Assembly: GCF_013408745.1 (NCBI RefSeq)
Contig: NZ_JACCBJ010000001.1
Span: 310,001 to 374,000 of the forward strand
DNA: 64,000 nucleotides
Reading direction: 5' to 3'
DNA from: Leifsonia soli
GTDB lineage: Bacteria > Actinomycetota > Actinomycetes > Actinomycetales > Microbacteriaceae
Positions 31,373-39,521 of the stretch are shown here, piece after piece. Under the pieces are notes generated by a model. That model searched no databases. It worked only from the letters and a program-made list of their open reading frames with translations, and was not told the DNA's origin. Numbering within the stretch: the stretch's first letter is position 1; every line of letters begins with the position of its first letter. The translations under genes were made by a program, and so were the position numbers.

Positions 31373-32245
31373 TCAGGAGAGGGCGTCGAGCTCCACGGTC
31401 AGGCGGTCGACGATCTCCGAGGCCAGGTAGCCGAGCCGGCCGACGCTCCCGGCCAGTGCGTCGCCCGAGACGGCGTGCAGAAACGTGCCCCACGCCGCCG
31501 CCTGCAGCGGGTCCGCGCCGCGTGCGGCGAGCCCGGTGATCGCGCCGGCCAGCGCATCCCCGCTGCCCGAGGTGCCGAGGCCGGGGTCCCCGTCGCCGAC
31601 GGTCAGCAGCCGGCCGTCGGGTGAGGCGACCCGCCCGAAGCAGCTCACGGTCGCGCGGTACCGGCGGGCGAGCTCGACGGTGTCGGCATCCAGGTCGTCG
31701 GCGTCGCGGCCGAGCAGCCGGGAGGCCTCCTCGGTGTTCGGCGTGAGGATGCGCGGCACGTCGCCCGCGAGGCGCGGATGCCCGGCGAGGGCGCCGAGGG
31801 CGAACGCGTCCAGGACGAGCACGGTGTCGTGGCCGACCGCGCGGGCGACCCGGGGGATCATCCGGGCGGTCTCCGTCGCGTCGTCCAGGCCCGGCCCGAG
31901 GAGCACGGCATCGGCGGCGCCGAGGTCGCCGGCCGCCGCGCGGACGCCGGTGCCGCGCACACTCCCGGATGACGTCTCGGGGAGCGGCACGACCCCGCTC
32001 TCCGGCAGCGCGACGGCCATCGGTCCTGCGACGGACGCGCCGACCGCGAGGGTGAGCCGGCCGGCGCCGACCCGCAGGGCCGCCCGCCCGGCGAGAAGGG
32101 CGGCACCGGGGGAGCGCAGGGCGCCCCCGACGACGACCACCTGGCCGCGGGACCGCTTCGATCCGGTCGGCTCGGGCAGCGGCCAGGTGCGCAGCAGCTC
32201 GGGGGTGACACGCTCGGCCGCCGCGGCCGTCCTCCGCTCACGCAT
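31373..32245 (-). CDS. nnrD: ADP-dependent NAD(P)H-hydrate dehydratase
   Basis: A 290-residue ribokinase-fold enzyme that repairs hydrated NADH and NADPH using ADP (or ATP). It carries GQVVVVGGALRSPGAALLAG at the N-terminus, the LTPNTEEASRLLG segment and the catalytic LGTSGSGDALAGAITGLA near the C-terminus. In many bacteria this domain is fused to the NnrE epimerase; here only the dehydratase is present and no epimerase gene is adjacent. It is the third gene of a minus-strand operon with a histidine phosphatase, whose stop overlaps its start by 8 bp. Confidence 0.88.
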   Translation of the reverse strand: MRERRTAAAAERVTPELLRTWPLPEPTGSKRSRGQVVVVGGALRSPGAALLAGRAALRVGAGRLTLAVGASVAGPMAVALPESGVVPLPETSSGSVRGTGVRAAAGDLGAADAVLLGPGLDDATETARMIPRVARAVGHDTVLVLDAFALGALAGHPRLAGDVPRILTPNTEEASRLLGRDADDLDADTVELARRYRATVSCFGRVASPDGRLLTVGDGDPGLGTSGSGDALAGAITGLAARGADPLQAAAWGTFLHAVSGDALAGSVGRLGYLASEIVDRLTVELDALS

Positions 32246-32945
32246 CGGTGCGCGCCTGGCCGGGATGCTGCGTGGCCGGGAGCCCGGCGACCGCGACGTG
32301 GGCGTCGTCGGCGAAGGTGCGAAGCGTCCACTCGGAGCCGTCGCCGCTCAGCTCGGTGACCGACGCGTTCGCGACGGGATGCGTCAGCAGGTGCTCGGCG
32401 AGCTGCGCCTCGGTCAGGCGCAGCAGCACGGAGAGGAAGAGGCTGACGACGGCGTCATGCGCGAACACCACCACCGTGTCGGCGTCGGGCAGATCGCGCA
32501 GGAACGAGCGGATGCGCAGCGCCACATCCGTCCACGCCTCGCCTCCCGGCGGCCGGTAGTAGAACTTGCCCGCCCAGCGCCTCCGCTCCGCCTCCAGCGG
32601 CAGACGCCGCTCCACGCCGAGGGCGGTGAGGCGGTCGAGGATGCCGAGCTCGCGGTCGCGCAGACGCTCGTCGAGCCGGAGCGGCATCTCTTCCCCCAGG
32701 GCCAGGCGCGCCGTCTGGACGGCACGGCGGTAGGGCGAGCTGAACAGGACGGCGTCCGAGGGCAGGGCGTCGCGGAGCCGGGCGCCGAGCGCGGCGGCCT
32801 GCAGCTCGCCGAGGGGGGAGAGCGTGATGTCGGGGTCGCGCGCGTCGACGGCGATGACGTCGGCGCCCGCGGCCTCCGCTGCGGCCGCGGCGACGTTCGC
32901 CGTGCTCTCGCCGTGCCGGATCAGGAGCAGGGTGCGAGCGGTCAT
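32238..32945 (-). CDS. histidine phosphatase family protein
   Basis: A 235-residue phosphoglycerate-mutase-like phosphatase. The signature LLIRHGESTANV with the nucleophilic His is at the N-terminus; VLFSSPYRRAVQTARL supplies the second phosphate-binding Arg, and VVVFAHDAVVSLFL provides the second catalytic His. Substrate loops include RELGILDRLTALG. It would hydrolyse a phosphate monoester by a phosphohistidine intermediate; the substrate cannot be told. It is coupled by ATGA overlap to the gene upstream and overlaps nnrD downstream, so the three are one operon. Confidence 0.88.
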   Translation of the reverse strand: MTARTLLLIRHGESTANVAAAAAEAAGADVIAVDARDPDITLSPLGELQAAALGARLRDALPSDAVLFSSPYRRAVQTARLALGEEMPLRLDERLRDRELGILDRLTALGVERRLPLEAERRRWAGKFYYRPPGGEAWTDVALRIRSFLRDLPDADTVVVFAHDAVVSLFLSVLLRLTEAQLAEHLLTHPVANASVTELSGDGSEWTLRTFADDAHVAVAGLPATQHPGQARTDA

Positions 32946-33892
32946 GCCCCGGACTGTACGCCCGCCCAGTCGAGCACGCGCAAGGCTCGCAGGGTGTTCC
33001 AGCGGCTGGGCTCTCCGATCTCTTCGAGCGGGAGGGCCGGGCGGCCCGGGAGCACCCGGTCGAGGGGCCAGCGGCCGTCCGGCGCCCGCCGGGAGAGCAC
33101 CACCTCCACGGCCTCGGCGATGCGCTCCGCGACCCGGCCCTCGGCGCGGAGGCCGGAGGCGCGCAGGTGATCGAGGCCGCGCAGCACGTCGTAATGCCAG
33201 TAGTACGGGAAAGTGAATCGCAGCCACTGCTCGTCGATCAGCTCGCCGGTCGACCGGCGGCGCATCATCCCGCGCACCAGCAGGTAGTCCTGTCCGCGCT
33301 TCAGGGGCTCGTCCAAATCGGTGCGCCCGGTCGCGGCGCGATACGCCGCGAGACCCTCGATGACGCAGATCGTGCTGTGGAACGAGCCGGGTGCATCCGT
33401 GGTCTCGGCATAGCAGTTCCAGCCTCCGTCGGTCTGCTGGCCGTCGAGGAGCTTGCGGACGAGCACGTCGGCCGGCCGGTCGAGGGCTGCGGCGGCCGTG
33501 AGCACCCGGCCGTTGATGCACGGTTCGACCTCGCCGTCGAAGAACGGGCTGTCGTCCCACTCCTCACCCCAGTCGACGTTGGCGGCGACGCGATCGATCG
33601 CCTCCCTGGTGCGCTCGCCCTGTGCGCCGAACAGCCCGAGCAGCAGCACGATGTCGTCCGTCGCGTCGCGATCCTCCGGCTTCCACACCGTGCCGCCCCA
33701 GGTCCCGCGGTCGTCCTGGCGGCTCAGCAGCTCGGCGCCCCAGCCCTCGCGTTCCACCCGGGAGCGCTCCTCGGCGACCTCGTCCGGCGGCGCGCCCAGC
33801 ACATCCTGCATGGTCTGCCAGCGGATGGCCGGGTCGCCCTCCAGCAGCCAGCGGATGACGGCGTCGTCTCGGCTCCCTCGCCCTTCGCTCAC
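32942..33892 (-). CDS. alpha/alpha-toroid protein, squalene-cyclase-like repeat
   Basis: A 316-residue cytosolic protein. Repeated Trp/Gly-rich helical pairs, such as RQDDRGTWGGTVW, QQTDGGWNCYAETTDAPGSF and RAPDGRWPLDRV, are the QW-type repeats of prenyltransferase/squalene oxidase toroids. A triterpene cyclase DxDD motif is not visible, so it is unlikely to cyclise squalene. It is a common but uncharacterised actinobacterial protein, sometimes labelled prenyltransferase-like. GTG 33892 has a TAGCCT box six bases upstream, which overlaps the stop of the MmyB-like gene. First gene of the operon with the histidine phosphatase and nnrD. Confidence 0.78.
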   Translation of the reverse strand: MSEGRGSRDDAVIRWLLEGDPAIRWQTMQDVLGAPPDEVAEERSRVEREGWGAELLSRQDDRGTWGGTVWKPEDRDATDDIVLLLGLFGAQGERTREAIDRVAANVDWGEEWDDSPFFDGEVEPCINGRVLTAAAALDRPADVLVRKLLDGQQTDGGWNCYAETTDAPGSFHSTICVIEGLAAYRAATGRTDLDEPLKRGQDYLLVRGMMRRRSTGELIDEQWLRFTFPYYWHYDVLRGLDHLRASGLRAEGRVAERIAEAVEVVLSRRAPDGRWPLDRVLPGRPALPLEEIGEPSRWNTLRALRVLDWAGVQSGA

Positions 33893-33898
33893 GCGGCC

Positions 33899-33904
33899 AG
33901 GCTA
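33899..33904 (-). promoter_or_regulatory. -10 box for leaderless start at 33892
   Basis: TAGCCT on the minus strand ends six bases before GTG 33892 and overlaps the stop codon (33902-33904) of the preceding gene. Confidence 0.4.
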
Positions 33905-34759
33905 CTCCCGCGGTGTGGCGGCGGCGAACGACTGGGTGCCGAGCACGCCGAGGAGCGCCAGCTTCTCGGCGGCCTCCGTGCGCGGCGCGGCCGTCAGCAC
34001 GAGCAGGCACTGCGACTGGTCCTCGGTGAACAGGGCCTGGCAGTCGAGCTCGATGGGTCCCAGCTCCGGGTGGAGCAGGGTCTTGTGGTCCTCGAAGCGG
34101 CGGGCGACCTCGTGGCGCTCCCACAGCTCCGCGAACTCCGGGCTCTCCGCCAGCAGCGCACGCACCAGCTCACCGGCCCGGGAGCGCGGACCGAGGGCGC
34201 CGTACGCATCCCGCAGGGAGGCGACCTGCGCTCGGCTCTGCCGGGCGCGGTCCTCGGGCGGATACTGCGTGCGGGCGTTCTCGGGATCGGTGAACCAGCG
34301 GTAGTACTCGCTGCGTGCGAGGCCGGTGTACCCGGAGCGGTCGCCGAGCAGCGCGACGGCCATGCGGTTCTGCACGAGCGTCTCGCCGAGATTCGAGAGG
34401 ACCAGCGCCGGGGTGTCCTCCAGCCGGTCGAGCACGCGTTGCAGGGCGGGGGAGACGTGGCCGCCCCCGGAGAACCGGTCGGGGGTGTTGTGCCCGGCGA
34501 CCCGGTACAGGTAGTCGCGCTCGTCGTCGGTGAGGCGCAGGGCCCTGGCGAGCGACGACAGCATCTGCTCGCTCGGCTGTGGTCCTCGTCGCTGCTCGAG
34601 GCGGGTGTAGTAGTCGGTGGACATGGCCGCGAGCAGCGCGACCTCCTCGCGCCGGAGCCCGGGAGCGCGACGGCGCAGTCCGTTCGGGAGTCCGACGTCC
34701 TCCGGGCGCAGCGTCTCGCGGTGGCGGCGCAGGAAGTCGGCGAGTGCGGCACGGTCCAT
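33902..34759 (-). CDS. MmyB-like helix-turn-helix regulator
   Basis: A 285-residue transcription factor. Residues about 10-75 form a Cro/C1-type helix-turn-helix (LRRHRETLRPEDVGLPNGLR and APGLRREEVALLAAMSTDYY) and the rest is the MmyB-like ligand-binding PAS-type domain (VLSNLGETLVQNRMAVALLG, YYRWFTDPENARTQYPPED, ELWERHEVARRFEDHKTLLH). The family is widespread in actinobacteria and often regulates the divergent dehydrogenase, here the SDR 102 bp away. ATG 34759 is preceded by GGAGGG. The effector is unknown; fatty acids have been suggested for members of the family. Confidence 0.9.
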   Translation of the reverse strand: MDRAALADFLRRHRETLRPEDVGLPNGLRRRAPGLRREEVALLAAMSTDYYTRLEQRRGPQPSEQMLSSLARALRLTDDERDYLYRVAGHNTPDRFSGGGHVSPALQRVLDRLEDTPALVLSNLGETLVQNRMAVALLGDRSGYTGLARSEYYRWFTDPENARTQYPPEDRARQSRAQVASLRDAYGALGPRSRAGELVRALLAESPEFAELWERHEVARRFEDHKTLLHPELGPIELDCQALFTEDQSQCLLVLTAAPRTEAAEKLALLGVLGTQSFAAATPRE

Positions 34760-34848
34760 CCCTCCATGATGGCGGTCGCGGCCGGCGCGAACCAGGGACG
34801 CCCGATCCCTGGATGACTGCTCCACTTCCTCGCCCTGTCCGGCCCCCG

Positions 34849-34854
34849 CACAGT
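34849..34854 (+). promoter_or_regulatory. -10 box for leaderless start at 34861
   Basis: CACAGT, keeping only the A and T of the -10 consensus, ends six bases before ATG 34861. It lies in the divergent gap with the MmyB-like gene. Confidence 0.3.
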
Positions 34855-34860
34855 GGAGCC

Positions 34861-35634
34861 ATGAACATCACAGGGAACACCGTCTTCATCCCCGGCGCCA
34901 CCAGCGGCATCGGGCTCGCCCTCGCCGTCGCCCTCCACGAGCGCGGCAACTCCGTCATCGTCGGAGGGCGGCGCACCGAGCTGCTCGAGCAGATCGCCGC
35001 CGAGCACCCGGGCATCGACACCGTGCGGATCGACACGGCGGATGCCGAGAGCATCCGCTCAGCGGCAGCCGAGGTGCTGGCCGCCCACCCGGATCTCAAC
35101 GTCCTCGTCGCCATGGCGGGCATCATGCGGGTCGAGGACTGGCACACGCCGGCCGGCTTCCTCGACTCGGCCGAATCGATCGTGGCCACCAACGTCCTCG
35201 GCCCGATCCGCCTGATCGCCGCGTTCGTCGAGCACCTGCAGACCCGTCCGGATGCAACGATCGTCACCGTGTCGTCCGGCCTGGCCTTCAGCCCGCTCAA
35301 GGCGACGCCCAGCTACAACGCCAGCAAGGCGGCCATCCACATGCTCAGCGAGAGCATCCGGCTGCAGTTGGCCGACACGACCGTGAAGATCGTGGAGCTG
35401 GAGCCGCCGGCTGTGCGCACCGGACTGCTGCCCGGGCAGGAGGAGAGCGAGTTCGCCATGCCGCTCGACGAGTTCGTCGCCGAGGTGATGACCCTCATCG
35501 AGACGCAGCCGGACGCGAAGGAGCTCCAGGTGGAGCGCGTCAAGTTCCTGCGCTACGGGGAGGCCCGCGGCGACTACGACCGGGTGGTCGAGGTGCTCAA
35601 CGCCTCCGACCCGCACGGCAAGGACGCGGCCTGA
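34861..35634 (+). CDS. short-chain dehydrogenase/reductase, DltE-like
   Basis: A 257-residue NAD(P)-dependent oxidoreductase. It has the cofactor loop GATSGIGLALAVAL, an Arg pair after strand 2 (VGGRRTELL) that favours NADP, and the catalytic Ser/Tyr/Lys in TVSSGLA and SYNASKAAIHML. The tail continues with EFAMPLDEFVAEVMTLIETQ, as in SDRs related to DltE. It is divergent from the MmyB-like regulator and very probably its target. Its 3' end is 6 bp from the stop of the DNA glycosylase-like gene on the other strand. The substrate is unknown. Confidence 0.88.
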   Translation: MNITGNTVFIPGATSGIGLALAVALHERGNSVIVGGRRTELLEQIAAEHPGIDTVRIDTADAESIRSAAAEVLAAHPDLNVLVAMAGIMRVEDWHTPAGFLDSAESIVATNVLGPIRLIAAFVEHLQTRPDATIVTVSSGLAFSPLKATPSYNASKAAIHMLSESIRLQLADTTVKIVELEPPAVRTGLLPGQEESEFAMPLDEFVAEVMTLIETQPDAKELQVERVKFLRYGEARGDYDRVVEVLNASDPHGKDAA

Positions 35635-35640
35635 CCACGC

Positions 35641-36726
35641 TCACGAGCGGGCGACCGTCAGCCCCAGCCACGCGGCGAGTTCGTCGATCGCCGCGTCGAC
35701 GGCGTCGCGTGTGCCCGGGCTGAACGGCTCGTCCTCGTGGACGGCGGCGACCCGCAGCAGGCCGGCCTTCCTGTCGGCGGTGGCGTCGAGCTTTCCGACC
35801 AGGCGGTCCTCGTGCAGGATCGGCAGCGCGAAGTAGCCCCAGCGGCGCTTCGCCGCCGGCTTGTACATCTCCAGCAGGTACTCGAAGCCGAACAGCTCCT
35901 GCGACCTGACCCGGTCGTGGATGAGCCGATCGAACGGCGACAGGAGTGCCGTGCGGCCTGCGAACGGCCTGCCGACCGCGGCGGGATCGACCCGCCACTC
36001 GCGGTCGCTGCCGTCGACCCGCACGGGGACGCCCGCCTCCCCGACGAGCTGCGGGCGCGCGATCCCGAGCGCCCGCAGCCGGCGCTCGTCCCGCAGGCGG
36101 GTGGCCTCCGGCTCGGGGACGACCTCGATGTCCGCCGGGTACACCCGCTCGGCGAGGTCCCAGGTGCGCTGGCGGCCGATCCGCCCGGCGACGGCGACCT
36201 CCCCGAGCCCCTGCAGCAGCTCGAGCATATGGGTGACGTTCTTCTCGTGCGTCCAGCCGCTCGACTGCCACGGCACCTCCGCCGTGTCCGGGATGTCCTT
36301 CGACAGCAGCGGCCCCGCCTCGCGCAGCCGATCCAGGACGTCGCGCCGGAACCTCGGATTCGCCGCAAGCCAGTCGCGCCATCCGCGGTGGATCGGGCCC
36401 GCCGCCATCCGCGCCAGGTTCAGCCCGAGGTCGGCGACCGGGCGGACCATGGCGAACGGAGGCTGCACGGGGTCGTCCTGCGCCTTCAGCTCGTAGAGCG
36501 CCCTGTCGCGCTCGACCGCCTGCAGCAGCTGCTCCGGGTCGTACGACGCACCGAGGCGTGTGAACGCGATCAGATCGGCGCTCGGCGCGACGGCGGCGGT
36601 CGGGTCGAGCTGCAGGAACGTCAGGTGCTCGACGAGCGGCACGAGGCCGGCCGGCCACTCGGCGTCGAGCCGCTGCGCGCGCACGGCGATGCGCCGCGCC
36701 TCGTCGCGATCCAGCACCCCCGCCAT
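35641..36726 (-). CDS. YcaQ-like crosslink-repair DNA glycosylase
   Basis: A 361-residue protein of the HTH_42/YcaQ (AlkX) family, which unhooks DNA interstrand crosslinks. The N-terminus has DRDEARRIAVRAQRLDAEWP and LTFLQLDPTAAVAPSADLIA, matching the RxQ and QxDP patterns of the family, where the QxD-type motif is part of the active site. Later features are SSGWTHEKNVTHMLELLQGL (winged helix), LSPFDRLIHDRVRSQELFGF and the C-terminal LHEDRLVGKLDATADRKAGL. Some members may act on single lesions. Four bases separate it from the hydrolase gene upstream, so they are one operon. Confidence 0.85.
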   Translation of the reverse strand: MAGVLDRDEARRIAVRAQRLDAEWPAGLVPLVEHLTFLQLDPTAAVAPSADLIAFTRLGASYDPEQLLQAVERDRALYELKAQDDPVQPPFAMVRPVADLGLNLARMAAGPIHRGWRDWLAANPRFRRDVLDRLREAGPLLSKDIPDTAEVPWQSSGWTHEKNVTHMLELLQGLGEVAVAGRIGRQRTWDLAERVYPADIEVVPEPEATRLRDERRLRALGIARPQLVGEAGVPVRVDGSDREWRVDPAAVGRPFAGRTALLSPFDRLIHDRVRSQELFGFEYLLEMYKPAAKRRWGYFALPILHEDRLVGKLDATADRKAGLLRVAAVHEDEPFSPGTRDAVDAAIDELAAWLGLTVARS

Positions 36727-36730
36727 GGGC

Positions 36731-37441
36731 TCAGCGGTCGGCGAGCTCGGCGAGCAGGGCGCCGAGCTCGGACGGTCGGGTGAACATCGGCCAGTGGCCG
36801 GTCGGCAGCTCCACCACGTCCCACCGCTCCAGCCGCCCGACCTCCGCGACGGCCGGCTCGCCGCCGTCGAGCCACGACCGCAGGTCGGCCGGCGTGAACT
36901 CGCAGGCCACGATGGTCGCGGGCACGGCACGGCGGTGCGCGTCATCGGTCAGCTCGATCGGGCCGGCGACCACGTCGGCCGGCTCCGGCACCGCGATGCG
37001 GCGGAACTCGTCGCGCTGCTCGTCGGTGAGGTCGACGAGGTCGGCGTCCTCGAAGTCCTCCCAATCCGGGAGCTCGACCTGGCCGTCCGCCGCAGGCAGA
37101 TCGGGTGCGACCGAGCCGCCGGGGCCGAGCGGCCAGGAGTCGACGTACACGGTCCGCGCGATGCGGTCGGGGCGGAGGCCGGTCGCCGCGTAGGCCAGAG
37201 GGCCGCCGCCGGAGTGCCCGACGAGCACCACATCCCGCTCGTCGCCGCCGGTCTCGTCGATCGCTCGGACGATCGCGTCCACGTGGTCGCGCACGCGGAT
37301 GCGGCTGCGATCGGCGTCGCGCGACTCGAGGCCGGGCAGTGTCAGCGGGTGCGCCGTATGGCCCGCCTCCTCGATCGCGGGGATCACCTCCCGCCACGCG
37401 TCGGCGCCGAGCCAGAATCCGGGGACCAGAACCATCTGCAT
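36731..37441 (-). CDS. alpha/beta hydrolase
   Basis: A 236-residue hydrolase. Features are the oxyanion region VLVPGFWLGADAWREVI, the nucleophile elbow LVGHSGGGPLAYAA, and the likely His of the triad in VVELPTGHWPMFTRP. It lacks a signal peptide. The closest types are lipase- or esterase-like cofactor-free hydrolases. It probably acts on an ester or lactone; the substrate is unknown. The ATG is preceded by a TAGCGT box six bases away, so it starts an operon with the YcaQ-like gene. A close in-frame second ATG lies two codons downstream. Confidence 0.85.
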   Translation of the reverse strand: MQMVLVPGFWLGADAWREVIPAIEEAGHTAHPLTLPGLESRDADRSRIRVRDHVDAIVRAIDETGGDERDVVLVGHSGGGPLAYAATGLRPDRIARTVYVDSWPLGPGGSVAPDLPAADGQVELPDWEDFEDADLVDLTDEQRDEFRRIAVPEPADVVAGPIELTDDAHRRAVPATIVACEFTPADLRSWLDGGEPAVAEVGRLERWDVVELPTGHWPMFTRPSELGALLAELADR

Positions 37442-37447
37442 GGGGCG

Positions 37448-37453
37448 ACGCTA
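37448..37453 (-). promoter_or_regulatory. -10 box for leaderless start at 37441
   Basis: TAGCGT on the minus strand ends six bases before ATG 37441, with no Shine-Dalgarno between. Confidence 0.45.
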
Positions 37454-37509
37454 CCGCGGGGCGCCGACATCGGGCAGGGGCGTCCGTCGGGCAGGGGTGC
37501 CCGGCGGGC

Positions 37510-37974
37510 TCAAAGCAGGGCGAGCCGCCCGACGATGCGGTCGACGCGGTTCCTCGGGCCGACCACGCTCACCGCGTAATAGGGGAGGGCGTCGGATGCT
37601 GTTCCTGCGACCGCGTCGAGGTATTCGTCGTAGACCCGCGTCAGCTGCGCGGCGGCGGGCATGTCGGCCACGAACACGTCGTCCGCCGCGGCCGCCTTCG
37701 CCCGGATCGCCGTCAGCTGCTCTGCGCTCGCCCGGAGCACCGAGACCCCCGCCCAGGGGAGACCGGGATGCGCACCGCCGTCCGCATCCACCGCGTCCGG
37801 ACCGAGCAGGCCGGTCACACCCGACGCCGTCGCCGCCGCTGTGCAGATCGCCGCATTGGCCGCGATGCCCGCGGGGAGGGACTCGTCGACGACCACGACC
37901 CACTTCAGCCGCGCCGCACGCGTCGGCGCCGCTGTGTCCACGTCATCGGGCAGGAAACCGATCAGATCCGCCAC
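37510..37974 (-). CDS. DUF2000 family protein
   Basis: A 154-residue cytosolic protein. GTG 37974 has GGA six bases upstream (within AAAGGAAGA); an in-frame ATG at 37989 would add five residues that themselves carry the ribosome site. Family features are LKWVVVVDESLPAGIAANAA, GVSVLRASAEQLTAIRAKAA and DVFVADMPAAAQLTRVYDEY. DUF2000 proteins are related to peptidyl-tRNA hydrolase PTH2-like folds, but their substrate is unknown. It is divergent from an Lrp/AsnC gene, the pairing I recall for this family, and is probably its regulatory target. Confidence 0.78.
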   Translation of the reverse strand: MADLIGFLPDDVDTAAPTRAARLKWVVVVDESLPAGIAANAAICTAAATASGVTGLLGPDAVDADGGAHPGLPWAGVSVLRASAEQLTAIRAKAAAADDVFVADMPAAAQLTRVYDEYLDAVAGTASDALPYYAVSVVGPRNRVDRIVGRLALL

Positions 37975-38054
37975 CTGTCTTCCTTTCATTCGGTTGAATG
38001 CGCTCGAAGCTACAGATAACGGGAGCTGCGCGCTGGAACTCCGAACGAAATTCG

Positions 38055-38067
38055 ATAGCGACGCTAT
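38055..38067. promoter_or_regulatory. palindrome ATAGCGACGCTAT, candidate Lrp operator
   Basis: Six-base arms flank a central A. The site overlaps the -10-like TATTCT (38065-38070) of the Lrp/AsnC gene and lies in the 103-bp divergent gap with DUF2000. Feedback control of both genes is inferred from position. Confidence 0.5.
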
Positions 38068-38077
38068 TCTGGGCGTC

Positions 38078-38533
38078 GTGGACGAACTTGATCGGGCGAT
38101 CCTGCGGGAACTGCAGTCGGATGCGCGGAAGAGCAACCGCGATGTCGCCGCCGCCGTCGGCGTCTCGCCGAGCACAGCCCTGGAACGGACCAGGGCGCTT
38201 CGGCGCAGGGGCATCATCCGCGGGGCGCTGCTCGACGTCGACCTCGCCTCCATCGGCCGGCCGGTGCAGGCGCTCATCGCTGTGCGCATCCGGCCGCCGT
38301 CGCGGCCCGTCATCGAAGGCTTCCGCGACTGGGTCGCCTCACTGCCGGAGACGCTCGGCGTGTTCGTCACGAGCGGCAACGAGGACTTCATCGTGCACGT
38401 CGCCGTCCCCGACAACGACAGCCTGTACGCGTTCGTCATCGACCGCTTGACGCAGCGGCGCGAGATCGCCGACGTGCGCACCAGCGTCGTCTACGAGCAC
38501 CTGCGCAACGGGAGCCCGGAGCCGGTGGACTGA
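38078..38533 (+). CDS. Lrp/AsnC-family regulator
   Basis: A 151-residue regulator of usual length. Residues 1-50 are the winged helix (VDELDRAILRELQSDARKSN, then VGVSPSTALERTRALRRRGI), and residues about 60-145 are the RAM ligand-binding domain (VQALIAVRIRPPSRPVIEGF, TSGNEDFIVHVAVPD, VRTSVVYEHL). Such proteins form dimers to octamers and respond to amino acids. GTG 38078 is chosen because TATTCT ends seven bases before it. It probably controls the divergent DUF2000 gene and itself. Confidence 0.9.
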   Translation: MDELDRAILRELQSDARKSNRDVAAAVGVSPSTALERTRALRRRGIIRGALLDVDLASIGRPVQALIAVRIRPPSRPVIEGFRDWVASLPETLGVFVTSGNEDFIVHVAVPDNDSLYAFVIDRLTQRREIADVRTSVVYEHLRNGSPEPVD

Positions 38534-38590
38534 GTCCGCCCGCGGGTTACCATGTGCGGCACCGCATCCTTTCCGAGAGGGGAACAGCCC

Positions 38591-39409
38591 ATGCCCGCAC
38601 TGACCGACACCTTCACCCTGTCGAACGGCGTCACCATCCCGAAGATCGGCTTCGGCACCTGGCAGATCCCCGACGGCTCCGAGACCTACGACTCCGTCCG
38701 CACCGCTCTCGACGCCGGGTACCGGCACATCGACACCGCGCGCGCCTACGGCAACGAGGCGAGCGTCAGCCGGGCGGTGCGCGACAGCGGCGTGCCGCGC
38801 GAGGAGATCTTCATCACGACCAAGTGCCCGGCGGAGGTGAAGGATGCGGAGGGCGCCCGGCACGCCTTCGACCGCTCCACCGCCCTGCTCGACCTCGGCG
38901 CGATCGACCTCTACCTCATCCACGCGCCGTGGCCGTGGAACGCGATCGGCAGCGACCACCGCGCCGGCAACATCGAGGTCTGGAAGGTCTTCGAGGAGCT
39001 GTACGAGCAGGGCCGCACCCGCGCGATCGGCGTGAGCAACTTCGAGGTCGCCGACCTCGAATCCCTGATCGACGCGACCGACGTCGTCCCGCACGCGAAC
39101 CAGATCCGCTGGTTCGTCGGCAACACCCAGCCCGAGACCACCGCGTACAGCAAGGAGCACGACATCCTCGTCGAGGGCTACTCGCCGCTCGCGACCGGGC
39201 GACTGCTCGACAACGCCGACATCAAGGAGATCGCCGACAAATACGGAAAGTCGGTGGCGCAGGTGAGCATCCGCTACCTCCTGCAGAAGGACATCCTGCC
39301 GCTGCCGAAATCGACCACCCCCGAGCGCATCCGCGAGAACGCCGACGTCGACTTCGAGCTCTCGGCGGAGGACGTCGCCGCTCTCGACGCCCTCGACGCG
39401 GGTGAGTGA
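38591..39409 (+). CDS. aldo/keto reductase
   Basis: A 272-residue NADPH-dependent TIM-barrel reductase. The catalytic tetrad is visible: Asp and Tyr in HIDTARAYGNE, Lys in ITTKCPAE and His in YLIHAPWPW. The segments AIGVSNFEVADLESLI and SIRYLLQKDILPLPKSTTPE hold the substrate and cofactor sites, and the KSTTPERIREN region binds the NADPH phosphate. It should reduce aldehydes or ketones; the physiological substrate is unknown and members of the 2,5-diketogluconate-reductase group look closest. GAGAGGGGAAC precedes the ATG. The gene is single, followed by the Clp gene. Confidence 0.9.
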   Translation: MPALTDTFTLSNGVTIPKIGFGTWQIPDGSETYDSVRTALDAGYRHIDTARAYGNEASVSRAVRDSGVPREEIFITTKCPAEVKDAEGARHAFDRSTALLDLGAIDLYLIHAPWPWNAIGSDHRAGNIEVWKVFEELYEQGRTRAIGVSNFEVADLESLIDATDVVPHANQIRWFVGNTQPETTAYSKEHDILVEGYSPLATGRLLDNADIKEIADKYGKSVAQVSIRYLLQKDILPLPKSTTPERIRENADVDFELSAEDVAALDALDAGE

Positions 39410-39480
39410 CGGGTCGCGGCCGCATCCGGGCATGACGGAATTCGGGCTCACGGGAATACGGGTGTCCCTCCTGCGTTGGA

Positions 39481-39501
39481 CTTGAGTGCACAAGGCTCAA
39501 C
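39481..39501. promoter_or_regulatory. HAIR-like operator (HspR type) before Clp gene
   Basis: CTTGAGT (39481-39487), seven bases, then GCTCAAC (39495-39501). The HspR-associated inverted repeat is CTTGAGT-N7-ACTCAAG, so the left half is exact and the right half matches five of seven. It lies 20 bp before the start codon, where a bound repressor would block transcription or initiation. Confidence 0.6.
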
Positions 39502-39521
39502 TTTCAGAAACAGGAGAACAC

